Assembly (NCBI GenBank): GCA_900764695.1
Contig: CAAFOY010000030.1
Span: forward strand, 62,001 to 126,000
DNA length: 64,000 bases
Reading direction: 5' to 3'
Source of the DNA: Lachnospiraceae bacterium
Lineage (GTDB): Bacteria; Bacillota_A; Clostridia; Lachnospirales; Lachnospiraceae
The position numbers and the translations under genes are program-made. Below the pieces are notes generated by a model, which was not told where the DNA came from, made no database searches, and worked only from the letters and a program-made list of their open reading frames with translations. Shown piece by piece: positions 28,021 to 38,575 of the stretch (within the stretch, counting starts at the first letter, position 1; each line of letters starts with the position of its first letter).

Positions 28021-29205
28021 ATGAATATACGTTTTTTGGCACAGTCTGAATATTTTAATGGAATCCACATAAAGGATGACATTATTTTAGAAAAAGAATA
28101 TGAACAGGGACGTTTTACAAATCTTCCAAGAGTCAGATATTATCTGTATTATCTGGAAGAGAACGTAAGAAAGGAGGTTATGCCTCATTCTGAAAAGGTT
28201 GATGTATTTGAACTTACTGATTGTCAATATGAACCTGAATATCTTTATTTTACAGAAATAGATGATATGTTAGATGGCAGACAGACTTTCAATATTATTA
28301 AATATAATATTACGGATCATACTCATACAAAGATTATTTCACTTAAAGATAATATGGAACTGTATCCTGACCAGAAGCAGATTAAGATTTTTATTTTGGA
28401 TGACTCTAATTTGATTATTCAGAGAGCAACATTAAAAGAATTTGAATCAGGATATAAGGAATTTTTCAATTATTCTCATCTGCTTTTTAATTTTGTAAAG
28501 AACAAGAAGATTCCAATTAGCGATGAAAATATTGCTCATAACGGTATTGATTATATGTTTCCGTTTAATGAAACAAGCTGTGTAATGAAGACGGGAAATT
28601 CTTTATTTAAACATAACAGACATGATAGAATTTCAAAGGATGAGGCACCTGTTGAGTCACTTTATGTTATAAATATTCAGCAGTTTATAAGTGACTTACA
28701 GCTTGAACAGCCGAACCTTGTTTTAAGTGCAATTGACCAGTCTTTTTATGATGCAACACTTATTCGTTCAAAAAAGATTGACAAATACTTAATATATTCA
28801 AAATATAATTATGATAAAAATGACGAAACAGTTATTTTTTACAATATTGAAACAAAGGAAAATTTTACTTGCATAAATAAGACAACTAAGGACCATTCCT
28901 TGCTGAAAAATGCGACGGTAATAGAGGGCATCCCATATATGATTACTGAAAATTCATCAGGAACCCAGTTCTTTAATCTTATTTCAAATGAAATTGATAC
29001 AACTTATACGGATGAATATAAGATTCGATACATTAACGATACAACAATTGTATCCACATTTATCGAAAAAAGTCTGTTTGGCAAGGAGAAAGAGTATGTA
29101 ACAATACATAAGTATCCGTCAAAGAGAGTTATTGTTCAGGAGAAGGGGCAATATATAGGAGCAATTTCTTCGAACAACCAGACAACGTATATTTTCTTAA
29201 AATAA
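28021..29205 (+). CDS. Unrecognised 394-residue protein
   Basis: I do not recognise this protein. It has no signal peptide or membrane helix and is probably cytoplasmic. The sequence has many short hydrophobic-polar strand-like segments rich in Tyr, Ile and Asn (for example DKYLIYSKYNYDKNDETVIF and NLIIQRATLKEFESGYKEF), which could suggest a beta-propeller or other all-beta fold. AAGGAGAG just upstream supports the ATG at 28021 (MNIRFLAQSEYFNG). An open frame runs 13 codons further upstream without a ribosome binding site. It precedes a DUF896 protein and fthC with short gaps, so it may be in their operon. Confidence 0.8.
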   Translation: MNIRFLAQSEYFNGIHIKDDIILEKEYEQGRFTNLPRVRYYLYYLEENVRKEVMPHSEKVDVFELTDCQYEPEYLYFTEIDDMLDGRQTFNIIKYNITDHTHTKIISLKDNMELYPDQKQIKIFILDDSNLIIQRATLKEFESGYKEFFNYSHLLFNFVKNKKIPISDENIAHNGIDYMFPFNETSCVMKTGNSLFKHNRHDRISKDEAPVESLYVINIQQFISDLQLEQPNLVLSAIDQSFYDATLIRSKKIDKYLIYSKYNYDKNDETVIFYNIETKENFTCINKTTKDHSLLKNATVIEGIPYMITENSSGTQFFNLISNEIDTTYTDEYKIRYINDTTIVSTFIEKSLFGKEKEYVTIHKYPSKRVIVQEKGQYIGAISSNNQTTYIFLK

Positions 29206-29227
29206 ATATAATGAAATGGAGAAAGCA

Positions 29228-29455
29228 ATGGATAAGTTAAAGATAGCAAGAATAAATGAATTATACAAAAAATCTAAAACAGAAGGTTTAACAGAGACAG
29301 AAAAGGAAGAGCAGAAACAGCTTCGTAATGAATATAGAATGGCCGTTATTAATAATCTTCACTCATCACTTAATAATGTAAGTATTGAAAATGAAGATGG
29401 AACAATAACAGAATTAAAAACAAAAGTAATAACAAAAGAGATTAGAAACAATTAA
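29228..29455 (+). CDS. DUF896 (YnzC/UPF0291) small protein
   Basis: This 75-residue protein has the family helix pair: MDKLKIARINELYKKSKTEG, then LTETEKEEQKQLRNEYR. Members are small helical cytoplasmic proteins of unknown function, and YnzC in Bacillus is linked to the SOS-gene neighbourhood. GGAGAAAG at 29218 fixes the ATG at 29228 rather than an ATG four codons earlier. Here it lies upstream of fthC and miaB, not lexA. Confidence 0.88.
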   Translation: MDKLKIARINELYKKSKTEGLTETEKEEQKQLRNEYRMAVINNLHSSLNNVSIENEDGTITELKTKVITKEIRNN

Positions 29456-29467
29456 AAGGACGCTAAA

Positions 29468-29995
29468 ATGACAGATAAAAAGCAGCTTAGGAAAGAGCTT
29501 ATTACAAAAAGAAAAAAAATGACTGATGAAGAATTCTCAAAGAAAAGTCTTCGTATATGTAACAGACTTTTAAATAATAGTCAGTATTTAAAAAGCAAAG
29601 TAATATATTGTTATTATAGTGTAAATAAAGAGGTTGATTTATTGCCTTTTATAAAGCAGGCTTTAGAAGATGGAAAGATTATAGCTTTTCCTAAAGTAAA
29701 AGGACAAAATATGGACTTTTTTGAAGTCAAATCTTTAGAAGAATTAGAACCGGGATATTTTAATATTCCGGAGCCACCAGAAACCACCCCGGCTCCAAAA
29801 GGAGACTTGATTATTGTACCGGGAGTGGCTTTTTCTAAGAAAGGGGAAAGACTTGGATATGGTGGCGGCTTTTATGACCGTTTTTTGGAACATCATAAGA
29901 TTTATACTATTGGAGTAGCATATGATTTTCAGATTATGAACAGCCTGCCAACAGAAGAACACGACAGGAAACTTAACGAAATAATAAGCAACTAA
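29468..29995 (+). CDS. fthC: 5-formyltetrahydrofolate cyclo-ligase
   Basis: The enzyme converts 5-formyl-THF to 5,10-methenyl-THF with ATP, recycling a stored folate. The 175-residue protein has KKQLRKELITKRKKMT at the N-terminus, VPGVAFSKKGERLGYGGGFYDRFL as the nucleotide-binding signature and the conserved YSVNKEVD. The gene follows DUF896 by 12 bases and precedes miaB. Confidence 0.93.
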   Translation: MTDKKQLRKELITKRKKMTDEEFSKKSLRICNRLLNNSQYLKSKVIYCYYSVNKEVDLLPFIKQALEDGKIIAFPKVKGQNMDFFEVKSLEELEPGYFNIPEPPETTPAPKGDLIIVPGVAFSKKGERLGYGGGFYDRFLEHHKIYTIGVAYDFQIMNSLPTEEHDRKLNEIISN

Positions 29996-30038
29996 AATAA
30001 TTGTATTAGATATAAAAAAATAGTAATAGGAGAGAAAC

Positions 30039-31445
30039 ATGAGTTTTACCAACGAAACAGACAAGCAGAAATACTATATAGAAAAGTGCAGGGAACTTAT
30101 TGCAGCCAAGGAACAGAAACTTGGAAGAAAGTTAACTGCCTGTGTTGTAACATTCGGATGTCAGATGAATTTTAAGGATTCAGAGAAATTAATGGGAATT
30201 TTAAGCCAGATAGGATATCAGGAAACAGATGATGAACATGCTGATCTTGTTTTATACAACACATGTACAGTAAGAGAGAATGCCAATCTTAAGATTTATG
30301 GCAGATTAGGTTATTTATCTAAAATAAAAGAGAAAAATCCTGAAATGATCATTGGTTTATGTGGTTGTATGATGCAGGAACCACAGGTTGTTGAAAAGCT
30401 AAATAAAAGTTATAGATTTGTGGACATTATTTTTGGAACACATAATGTTTTCCAGTTAGCTGAACTTTTATATGACAGATTAATTGGAGGACATAGGATT
30501 GAGGATATTTGGGATGGAACAACAGATATAGTTGAAGACCTTCCAACAATAAGAAAATATGACTTTAAATCAGGTGTAAATATTATGTATGGATGTAATA
30601 ACTTCTGCAGTTACTGTATTGTTCCATATGTAAGAGGAAGGGAAAGAAGCCGTAATCCTGAAGACATTGTTAAGGAAGTTGAAGAACTTGTATCTAACGG
30701 TGTTGTTGAAGTAATGCTTTTAGGACAGAATGTTAACTCTTATGGTAAGACTTTGGATAATCCTATTTCATTTGCCAAGCTTCTTGAAATGGTTGAACAG
30801 GTAGAAGGTCTTGAAAGAATCAGATTTATGACTTCTCATCCAAAGGATTTGTCAGATGAATTAATAGAAGTTATGGCAAAATCAAAAAAAATTTGTAAAC
30901 AGATGCATCTTCCTCTTCAGTCAGGAAGCAGCAGATTGTTAAAGATAATGAACAGACATTATGACAAGGAACAGTATCTTACTTTAGTTGACAAATTAAG
31001 AGCGGCTATTCCTGACATTGGAATTTCAACAGATATTATTGTTGGTTTTCCGGGAGAAACAGATGAAGACTTTGAGGAAACTCTTGATGTTGTAAGAAAA
31101 GCAAGATACGACTCAGCATTTACATTTATTTATTCAAAGCGTTCAGGTACACCTGCGGCTACAATGCCTGATCAGGTTCCTGAAGATGTAGTAAAAGAGA
31201 GATTTGACAGACTTTTAAATCTTGTAAATGAGATTTCAAGGGAGAAAACTAAACATTTAGAAGGAACTGTACAATCAGTTCTTGTTGAGGAATTAAATAA
31301 GAAGATTCCGGGATATGTAACAGGTAGATTAAGCAACAACAGTGTTGTTCATTTTGAAGGTTGTAAGGAACTTATTGGAAAAATAGTAGACGTTAATTTA
31401 AAAGAGGCAAAAGGCTTCTATTATATGGGAGAAATGGTGAAATAA
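30039..31445 (+). CDS. miaB: tRNA-2-methylthio-N6-isopentenyladenosine synthase MiaB
   Basis: MiaB is a radical-SAM methylthiotransferase that converts i6A37 to ms2i6A37. The 468-residue protein has the N-terminal UPF0004 domain (FGCQMNFKDSEK), the radical-SAM C186-x3-C190-x2-C193 motif in YGCNNFCSYCIVPYVRGRE, and a C-terminal TRAM domain. Its partner miaA, which makes i6A, is 4.8 kb downstream in the same run. GGAGAG lies just before the ATG. mutS starts one base after its stop. Confidence 0.96.
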   Translation: MSFTNETDKQKYYIEKCRELIAAKEQKLGRKLTACVVTFGCQMNFKDSEKLMGILSQIGYQETDDEHADLVLYNTCTVRENANLKIYGRLGYLSKIKEKNPEMIIGLCGCMMQEPQVVEKLNKSYRFVDIIFGTHNVFQLAELLYDRLIGGHRIEDIWDGTTDIVEDLPTIRKYDFKSGVNIMYGCNNFCSYCIVPYVRGRERSRNPEDIVKEVEELVSNGVVEVMLLGQNVNSYGKTLDNPISFAKLLEMVEQVEGLERIRFMTSHPKDLSDELIEVMAKSKKICKQMHLPLQSGSSRLLKIMNRHYDKEQYLTLVDKLRAAIPDIGISTDIIVGFPGETDEDFEETLDVVRKARYDSAFTFIYSKRSGTPAATMPDQVPEDVVKERFDRLLNLVNEISREKTKHLEGTVQSVLVEELNKKIPGYVTGRLSNNSVVHFEGCKELIGKIVDVNLKEAKGFYYMGEMVK

Positions 31446-31446
31446 A

Positions 31447-34140
31447 ATGGCTTTACCAAAAATGATGCAGGATGTATGGGATAATCATCTTGATTCCCTT
31501 ACGCCAATGATGAAAATGTATTTAGAAACGAAGAAACAGCATGATGATTGCATAATTTTCTATAGATTAGGTGATTTCTATGAAATGTTTTTTGATGATG
31601 CTACAACTGCTTCTAAGGAAATGGAAATTACATTAACTGGAAAAAGCTGTGGTTTGGAAGAAAGAGCACCAATGTGTGGTGTTCCGTATCATGCAGTTGA
31701 TTCATATATTAACCGACTTGTAACAAAAGGATATAAGGTTTGTATAGTTGAACAGACCGAGGATCCGGCACAGGCTAAGGGACTTGTAAAACGTGAAGTT
31801 GTGAGAATCGTTACACCGGGTACTAATCTTAACACTGCTGCAATGGATGAGGGGAGAAATAATTACATTATGTCCATAGCATATATAGGCGGTAAGTTTG
31901 GGATTTCCATAGCTGATGTTACAACAGGTGATTATTATGTTACGGAAGTTACAACTGAAAGAAATGTAGTTGATGAAATTAATAAGTTTATGCCAAGCGA
32001 AATAATATGCAATCATTCATTTTTGATGAGTGGTATGGATATAGATGATTTAAAAGACCGACTTTCAATTTCAGTTTTTGAATTGGAAGAATGGTATTTT
32101 GATGAAGAAATCTGTAGTGATGTTTTAAAAGAACACTTTGGAATGGTTGATTTGGCAGGACTTGGAATTTCAAATATGAGCCTTGGAATCATTGCTTCAG
32201 GTTCACTTCTTAAGTATTTATATGAAACACAGAAAAATTCCCTGTCACATATGACTAAGCTTATTCCTTATTCAACAAGTACATTTATGATTCTTGATAC
32301 TTCAACAAGAAGAAATTTGGAATTATGCGAAACATTAAGAGAGAAGCAAAAGAAAGGTTCTCTGCTTTGGGTTTTGGATAAAACAAAAACGGCGATGGGA
32401 GCAAGAACTTTAAGAAATTATATTGAACAGCCTCTTATTTCAAAAGAAGAAATTATAAACAGACAGAAAGTTATTGAAGAATTAAACAAGTCTATGATTA
32501 CAAGAGATGAGTTAAGAGAATATCTTGCACCGATTTATGACTTGGAAAGACTTTTAAGCAAGATTTCTTACCGCTCAGCCAATCCTAGAGATTTAATTGC
32601 TTTTAAAACATCTCTTTCAATGTTGCCACATATTAAGAATATAATAATGGATTTCAAATCTCCATTGTTTAAAGATATATATAACAGATTAGATGTTCTT
32701 GAAGATATTACAACGCTTATAAGTGAGTCAATTATGGATGATCCACCAATTAATATTAAGGAAGGTGGAATTATAAGAACAGGCTATAATGAAGAAATTG
32801 ACAGATTAAGAAATGCAAAAACAGAAGGTAAAACCTGGCTTGCAGAAATGGAAGCGTCTGAGAAGGAAAGTACAGGCATTAAGAACCTTAAAATTAAATA
32901 TAATAAAGTTTTTGGATATTACATAGAGGTTTCTAATTCCTTTAAGGACCAAGTTCCTGATTATTATGTAAGAAAACAGACTTTAACTAACGCAGAAAGA
33001 TATACAACTGACAAGTTAAAAGAACTTGAAGATGTTATTATGGGGGCTGAGGACAAGTTATTCTCTTTGGAATACAATATTTTTACTGCAATTAGAGATG
33101 AAATATTTAATCAGATTAACAGAATTCAGCAAACAGCAAAAGCTGTTGCCCAGATTGATGTTTTTGCATCTCTTGCATTTGTGGCTGACAGAAATCATTA
33201 TGTTAAGCCTAAAATAAATGAAAAAGGTGTTATAGATATTAAGGACGGCAGACATCCTGTTGTTGAAAAAATGATGCCTGACAATACATTTATTGCTAAT
33301 AATACATTTCTTGACATGAATAATAACAGACTTGCAATTATAACAGGCCCTAACATGGCAGGAAAGTCTACATATATGCGTCAGACAGCATTAATTGTTC
33401 TTATGGCCCAGATTGGTTCTTTTGTTCCTGCAAAATATGCAAATATATCAATATGCGATAAGATTTTTACAAGAGTAGGTGCATCAGATGACTTGGCAAG
33501 TGGTCAGAGTACATTTATGGTAGAAATGACAGAAGTTGCAAATATACTTAGAAATGCTACAGCCAACAGCCTTCTTATTTTGGATGAAATAGGTCGTGGC
33601 ACAAGTACTTTTGACGGTTTAAGTATTGCCTGGGCTGTTGTTGAGCATATTTGCGATAAAAAATTATTAGGTGCAAAAACATTATTTGCCACACATTATC
33701 ACGAACTTACAGAACTTGAAGGAACTTTACCGGGAGTGAACAACTATTGTATAAGTGTTAAGGAACAGGGAGATGATATTGTTTTCTTAAGAAAAATTGT
33801 GGCTGGTGGCGCTGATAAGAGTTATGGCATTCAGGTTGCAAAACTTGCAGGTGTACCTGAGTCTGTTTTAAACAGAGCAAAGGAACTTGTTAATGAATTA
33901 AGCAATGCTGACATAACTGTTAAGGCTAAAGAGATTGCAGCAAATCTTCAACCGGGAAATAATGTTCTTCCTACTATAAATGACGATTTAGAAGCTCATC
34001 AGATGACGTTGTTTGATACAGTAAGGGAAGATGATATTATAAAGGAATTACAGGAAATAGACCTTGGAACCATGACACCTATTGATGGGTTGAATTATTT
34101 ATATAAACTTCAAAACCAGCTAAAAAACAGATGGCAGTAA
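31447..34140 (+). CDS. mutS: DNA mismatch repair protein MutS
   Basis: This 897-residue ATPase recognises mismatches. It has the mismatch-reading GDFYEMF at 42-48, connector and lever domains, Walker A GPNMAGKS at about 634-641, and the LDEIGRGTSTFDGLSIAWA block with a THYHELTELE following. Length is usual for Firmicute MutS (MutS1). Translation is coupled to miaB; there is no strong ribosome binding site of its own. Confidence 0.97.
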   Translation: MALPKMMQDVWDNHLDSLTPMMKMYLETKKQHDDCIIFYRLGDFYEMFFDDATTASKEMEITLTGKSCGLEERAPMCGVPYHAVDSYINRLVTKGYKVCIVEQTEDPAQAKGLVKREVVRIVTPGTNLNTAAMDEGRNNYIMSIAYIGGKFGISIADVTTGDYYVTEVTTERNVVDEINKFMPSEIICNHSFLMSGMDIDDLKDRLSISVFELEEWYFDEEICSDVLKEHFGMVDLAGLGISNMSLGIIASGSLLKYLYETQKNSLSHMTKLIPYSTSTFMILDTSTRRNLELCETLREKQKKGSLLWVLDKTKTAMGARTLRNYIEQPLISKEEIINRQKVIEELNKSMITRDELREYLAPIYDLERLLSKISYRSANPRDLIAFKTSLSMLPHIKNIIMDFKSPLFKDIYNRLDVLEDITTLISESIMDDPPINIKEGGIIRTGYNEEIDRLRNAKTEGKTWLAEMEASEKESTGIKNLKIKYNKVFGYYIEVSNSFKDQVPDYYVRKQTLTNAERYTTDKLKELEDVIMGAEDKLFSLEYNIFTAIRDEIFNQINRIQQTAKAVAQIDVFASLAFVADRNHYVKPKINEKGVIDIKDGRHPVVEKMMPDNTFIANNTFLDMNNNRLAIITGPNMAGKSTYMRQTALIVLMAQIGSFVPAKYANISICDKIFTRVGASDDLASGQSTFMVEMTEVANILRNATANSLLILDEIGRGTSTFDGLSIAWAVVEHICDKKLLGAKTLFATHYHELTELEGTLPGVNNYCISVKEQGDDIVFLRKIVAGGADKSYGIQVAKLAGVPESVLNRAKELVNELSNADITVKAKEIAANLQPGNNVLPTINDDLEAHQMTLFDTVREDDIIKELQEIDLGTMTPIDGLNYLYKLQNQLKNRWQ

Positions 34141-34218
34141 TAATAACTAATCAGACAGTATAAGAGTAAAGTTGGAACAAGGACAGGATAAAGGCTAAGA
34201 TTAAGTAGGAGACAAGGT

Positions 34219-36282
34219 ATGAGTAAAATTCATGTTTTAGATCAAAATACAATAAACCAGATAGCAGCAGGCGAGGTGATTGACAGACCTGCATCTATTG
34301 TTAAGGAACTTATGGAAAATGCAATAGATGCAGGAGCTACAATGATATCCGTTGAAATTAAAGATGGTGGTACATCATTAATAAGAATTACCGATAACGG
34401 CTCAGGTATTGAAAAAGATGATATTAAAGTGGCTTTTTTAAGACATGCCACAAGTAAGATTAAAACAGCTCTTGACCTTATAAGTGTATCATCCCTTGGA
34501 TTTAGAGGTGAGGCATTATCAAGTATTGCTTCTGTTTGTCAGGTTGAACTTATAACAAAGACTGAAGATGCCATAACAGGTATCAGATACAAAATCGAAG
34601 GTGGAAAAGAAGTAACTTTCGAAGAAATAGGTGCACCTGAGGGAACAACTTTTATTGTAAAGAATATATTCTTTAACACTCCTGCCAGAAGAAAATTTTT
34701 AAAAACTGCCCAGACAGAAGCAGGTTACATTTCTGAAATAGTAGAAAAGATAGCTTTATCACATCCTGAAATATCAATTAGTTTTATTAATAATAATCAA
34801 ACTAAGATTCATACATCAGGCAATGGTAATTTAAAAGATGTTATTTATAATATTTACGGAAGAGATATTGCAAACAATCTGTTAGAAATAAACTGCAGTA
34901 ATGAATTTATTAAGATGACAGGCTATATTGGCAAGGCAATAATCTCAAAAGGTAATAGAAGTTTTGAAAACTATTTTATAAATGGCAGATATATTAAAAG
35001 TAATATTATTTCAAAGGCAATTGAAGATGGTTACAAGTTTATTCTAATGCAGCATAAGTATCCTTTTACGGCAATTAATTTTGAAATAGACCAGGATTTG
35101 TTAGATGTTAATGTGCATCCGGCAAAAATGGAATTGCGTTTTAGAAAAGGTGAGGCAATTTATCCTTTTATTATGGATAGCATTCACGATACTCTTGTTG
35201 AAAAGCCTAATATAATTAAGGTTGAGTTAAATGAGGAAAAGCCTAATGAAGAAAAAATAGCCAGAGCACCGGAACCTTTTGAAAAAACAAGAACAGAGAT
35301 AAATCATATTCTTGGCGATGTACCTGATTACAAAATGGCTGAAAATTTTATAAAAAGTATTAACGATGAAAACATTAAAATCGAAGATATTAAGAAACAA
35401 AATATTAGAGAAGAAAATAATTATGCTGTTGATACACCAAAAGAAAAAACAGAACAAAAATCAGATATTCTGACGGAAATCAGTGATGTAGTTATAAAAA
35501 ATAATAATCAGGAAACAGAAAATACACATTTTTCTGATATAAGTAAAAATATTGAAGAAAATTCAAATTTATCAGAAGGTTCAAAAAATAAAAATATAGG
35601 AAATGAAATAAAGGAACCTGAAAATATAAAGGAAGAAAAAAAATCAAAGCCTATCCAACAGGAACTTTCAGGAGTATACGATGACTTCCTTACAAATGTG
35701 GCAAGACCGTCTCATAGATTGGTAGGTCAGGTTTTTGAAACATATTGGATAGTTGAGTATGATGGCAAGATGTATATTATTGACCAGCATGCAGCCCATG
35801 AGAAAGTAATGTTTGAAAAGCTTATGGACAGGCTTTCTAAGAAAGAAGTTTCATCACAGATGATTAATCCGCCTATTATTTTGAATTTGTCTTTAAATGA
35901 GGCAAATCTTATAAATAAATATATGGATAACTTTAAAGAGATAGGCTTTGAAATTGAAGCTTTTGGTGGACAGGATTTTGCAGTCAGGGCCGTACCGGCA
36001 GATTTATATACTTTGGACAGTTACGATGTTTTAATGCAGATTATTGATAACTTGTCTAATGAAAATGGAAGAATGGTTCCTGATATGATTACCGAAAAAA
36101 TAGCTTCAATGTCATGTAAGGCAGCAGTAAAGGGAAACAATAAAATGTCTACACAGGAGGCAAATGCATTAATAGATCAGTTGCTTTCATTAGAGAATCC
36201 TTATAACTGTCCTCATGGAAGACCTACAATTATATCAATGAGTCATTATGAATTGGACAAAAAATTCAAGAGAATTGTATAG
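34219..36282 (+). CDS. mutL: DNA mismatch repair endonuclease MutL
   Basis: MutL links MutS recognition to strand incision. The 687-residue protein has GHKL ATPase motifs (VKELMENAIDAGA, ITDNGSGI, GFRGEALSSIASV), a low-complexity Lys/Glu/Asn linker around 340-475, and a C-terminal endonuclease domain with the DQHA-x2-E-x4-E motif starting at about D522 and a zinc-binding CPHGRP at about 664. Thus it is the nicking type of MutL found in bacteria without MutH. TAGGAG precedes the ATG. Confidence 0.97.
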   Translation: MSKIHVLDQNTINQIAAGEVIDRPASIVKELMENAIDAGATMISVEIKDGGTSLIRITDNGSGIEKDDIKVAFLRHATSKIKTALDLISVSSLGFRGEALSSIASVCQVELITKTEDAITGIRYKIEGGKEVTFEEIGAPEGTTFIVKNIFFNTPARRKFLKTAQTEAGYISEIVEKIALSHPEISISFINNNQTKIHTSGNGNLKDVIYNIYGRDIANNLLEINCSNEFIKMTGYIGKAIISKGNRSFENYFINGRYIKSNIISKAIEDGYKFILMQHKYPFTAINFEIDQDLLDVNVHPAKMELRFRKGEAIYPFIMDSIHDTLVEKPNIIKVELNEEKPNEEKIARAPEPFEKTRTEINHILGDVPDYKMAENFIKSINDENIKIEDIKKQNIREENNYAVDTPKEKTEQKSDILTEISDVVIKNNNQETENTHFSDISKNIEENSNLSEGSKNKNIGNEIKEPENIKEEKKSKPIQQELSGVYDDFLTNVARPSHRLVGQVFETYWIVEYDGKMYIIDQHAAHEKVMFEKLMDRLSKKEVSSQMINPPIILNLSLNEANLINKYMDNFKEIGFEIEAFGGQDFAVRAVPADLYTLDSYDVLMQIIDNLSNENGRMVPDMITEKIASMSCKAAVKGNNKMSTQEANALIDQLLSLENPYNCPHGRPTIISMSHYELDKKFKRIV

Positions 36283-36297
36283 GAGCCTAAAATAAAA

Positions 36298-37248
36298 ATG
36301 AACAATTTAGTAATAATAACAGGACCTACCGCTGTTGGAAAAACAGAAATATCAATTGAACTTGCCAAGGCCATAAACGGCGAAATTATAAGTGCAGATT
36401 CCATTCAGGTATATAAATATATGGATATAGGTTCTGCCAAAATAAAAAAAGAAGAAATGCAGGGCATAAAGCATTATCTTATAGATGAATTTGAGCCTGA
36501 TGATGAATTTAATGTTAATGTATTCCAAAAGCTTACAAAGAAATACATTAATGAAATTTATGAAAAAGGGAAAACGCCTATTATAGTAGGTGGAACAGGT
36601 TTTTATATTCAGTCTGTTTTGTATGACATTGATTTTGACGAAACAGAAGATAATCATGAATATAGAAAGACTTTGGAACAGATTTATAAAGATAAAGGTG
36701 CCCAATATCTTTATAATATGCTTAAAGAGGTTGATGAAGAATCAGCCAAGGCAATACATTATAATAATGTTAAAAGAGTAATAAGGGCTCTTGAATATAA
36801 TCATCAGACAGGAAAGAAGATTTCAGACCATAATAAAGAACAGCGTGAACATGCTTCTCCGTATAATTTTAAATATTTTGTTTTAAATGATAAGAGAGAG
36901 CTACTTTATTCACGAATAAATAAAAGAGTTGACCTTATGATTAAGGAAGGTCTTGTGGATGAAGTAAAAAGTCTTGTGGATAAAGGCTATGACAGAAATC
37001 TTGTATCAATGCAGGGCATTGGTTATAAAGAGATTATTGAATATTTAGACGGAAAGATTTCATTGGAGGAGACAGTGGAATTAATAAAGAAGAACACAAG
37101 ACATTTTGCAAAAAGACAGTTGACCTGGTTTAGGCGTGAAAAAACAATTACCATGGTAAACTGGGGTGAATATGATTATGACAAAAATAAGTTATTGGCA
37201 TGTATGCTTAAAGACTTAAGAGAAATTAATATAATAAAGGATAAATAA
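36298..37248 (+). CDS. miaA: tRNA dimethylallyltransferase MiaA
   Basis: MiaA adds dimethylallyl to A37 of tRNAs reading UNN codons. The 316-residue protein has P-loop GPTAVGKT at 9-16, ISADSIQVYKYMDIGSAK, VGGTGFYIQSVLYDI and the C-terminal GIGYKEIIEYLDG region. It starts 15 bases after mutL. With miaB in the same cluster this forms a complete ms2i6A pathway. Note that the local order miaB-mutS-mutL-miaA is common in Clostridia. Confidence 0.97.
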   Translation: MNNLVIITGPTAVGKTEISIELAKAINGEIISADSIQVYKYMDIGSAKIKKEEMQGIKHYLIDEFEPDDEFNVNVFQKLTKKYINEIYEKGKTPIIVGGTGFYIQSVLYDIDFDETEDNHEYRKTLEQIYKDKGAQYLYNMLKEVDEESAKAIHYNNVKRVIRALEYNHQTGKKISDHNKEQREHASPYNFKYFVLNDKRELLYSRINKRVDLMIKEGLVDEVKSLVDKGYDRNLVSMQGIGYKEIIEYLDGKISLEETVELIKKNTRHFAKRQLTWFRREKTITMVNWGEYDYDKNKLLACMLKDLREINIIKDK

Positions 37249-37249
37249 A

Positions 37250-38539
37250 ATGATTAATAAGATTAAAGAAATGTATAAGCAGCAGGGAATATCTGAACAG
37301 GTTTATGATTTTTCAGAAAAAATTTGTGCTGATTTGGAAGAAAGATTTAAGAAAGTAGACAAGATTGCAGAATATAATCAGTTAAAAGTTATTGGTGCCA
37401 TGCAGAAAAATAAAGTTGCCGAAGCACATTTTAATACTACAACAGGTTATGGATATAATGATTTAGGAAGAGAAACTTTAGAAAAAGTTTATGCAGATGT
37501 TTTTCATACAGAGGATGCATTAGTAAGACCACAGATTACATGTGGAACTCACGCATTGGCACTTGCCCTTTCTGCTAATTTAAGACCAAATGACAAATTA
37601 GTATATATTTCAGGAAAGCCTTACGACACACTGGAAGAAGTTATTGGAATCAGACCTTCCAACGGCAGTCTTGCAGAATATGGTGTTAAATATGATCAGG
37701 TTGACCTTTTAGAAAATGGTGAATTTGATTTTGAAGGAATTAAAGAGAAACTTACTAATGATGTTAAAGTTGTAGGAATCCAGCGCTCAAAGGGTTATGC
37801 CACAAGACCAACATTATCTGTTGAAAAAATAAGTCAGGCAATTAAAGCTGTTAAAGAAATTAATCCAAACATTATTGTTATGGTAGATAACTGTTATGGA
37901 GAATTTGTAGAAGAAATAGAGCCATCAGATGTTGGAGCAGACATGATTGTCGGCTCTCTTATAAAAAATCCGGGTGGCGGGCTTGCTCCTATTGGTGGAT
38001 ATATTTGTGGAACAAAACAGTGTATTGAAAATTGCTCATATAGACTTACAACACCGGGACTTGGAAAAGAAGTTGGAGCAAACCTCGGTGTAATGAGTTC
38101 ATTTTATCAGGGACTTTTCCTTGCACCAAATGTAGTTGCATCAGCTTTGAAGGGTGCAATATTTGCTGCAAACTTATTTGAAAAGTTTAATTTTAATGTC
38201 ATTCCTGACGGAAAAGAGTCAAGACACGATATTATTCAGGCAATTGAATTTGGAAATCCTGATTGCGTAATTGCTTTTTGCAAGGGAATTCAGGCAGCGG
38301 CCCCTGTTGACAGCTATCTGACTCCTGAACCTTGGGATATGCCGGGATATGATGCACCGGTAATTATGGCAGCAGGTGCTTTTGTGTCAGGCTCATCAAT
38401 TGAACTTAGTGCAGATGGACCTATTAAACCACCATATGCAGTGTATTTTCAGGGCGGTTTGACATGGCATCACGCAAAACTTGGAATACTAAAAGCTTTC
38501 CAGAATATGGTTGATGACGGATTAATTACATTAAAGTAA
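37250..38539 (+). CDS. ynbB: PLP-dependent methionine gamma-lyase-like / aluminium resistance family protein (YnbB)
   Basis: This 429-residue protein is of the COG4100 PLP-enzyme family, named for aluminium resistance and similar to cystathionine beta-lyase. The likely PLP lysine is in GSLIKNPGGGLAPIGGY; HFNTTTGYGYNDLGR and ITCGTHALALAL are further family blocks. The physiological substrate is not known. It starts one base after miaA, the conserved Firmicute position. Confidence 0.9.
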   Translation: MINKIKEMYKQQGISEQVYDFSEKICADLEERFKKVDKIAEYNQLKVIGAMQKNKVAEAHFNTTTGYGYNDLGRETLEKVYADVFHTEDALVRPQITCGTHALALALSANLRPNDKLVYISGKPYDTLEEVIGIRPSNGSLAEYGVKYDQVDLLENGEFDFEGIKEKLTNDVKVVGIQRSKGYATRPTLSVEKISQAIKAVKEINPNIIVMVDNCYGEFVEEIEPSDVGADMIVGSLIKNPGGGLAPIGGYICGTKQCIENCSYRLTTPGLGKEVGANLGVMSSFYQGLFLAPNVVASALKGAIFAANLFEKFNFNVIPDGKESRHDIIQAIEFGNPDCVIAFCKGIQAAAPVDSYLTPEPWDMPGYDAPVIMAAGAFVSGSSIELSADGPIKPPYAVYFQGGLTWHHAKLGILKAFQNMVDDGLITLK

Positions 38540-38575
38540 CATTTTTGAATTAACTGTCTTTTATTGTAAAAAACG

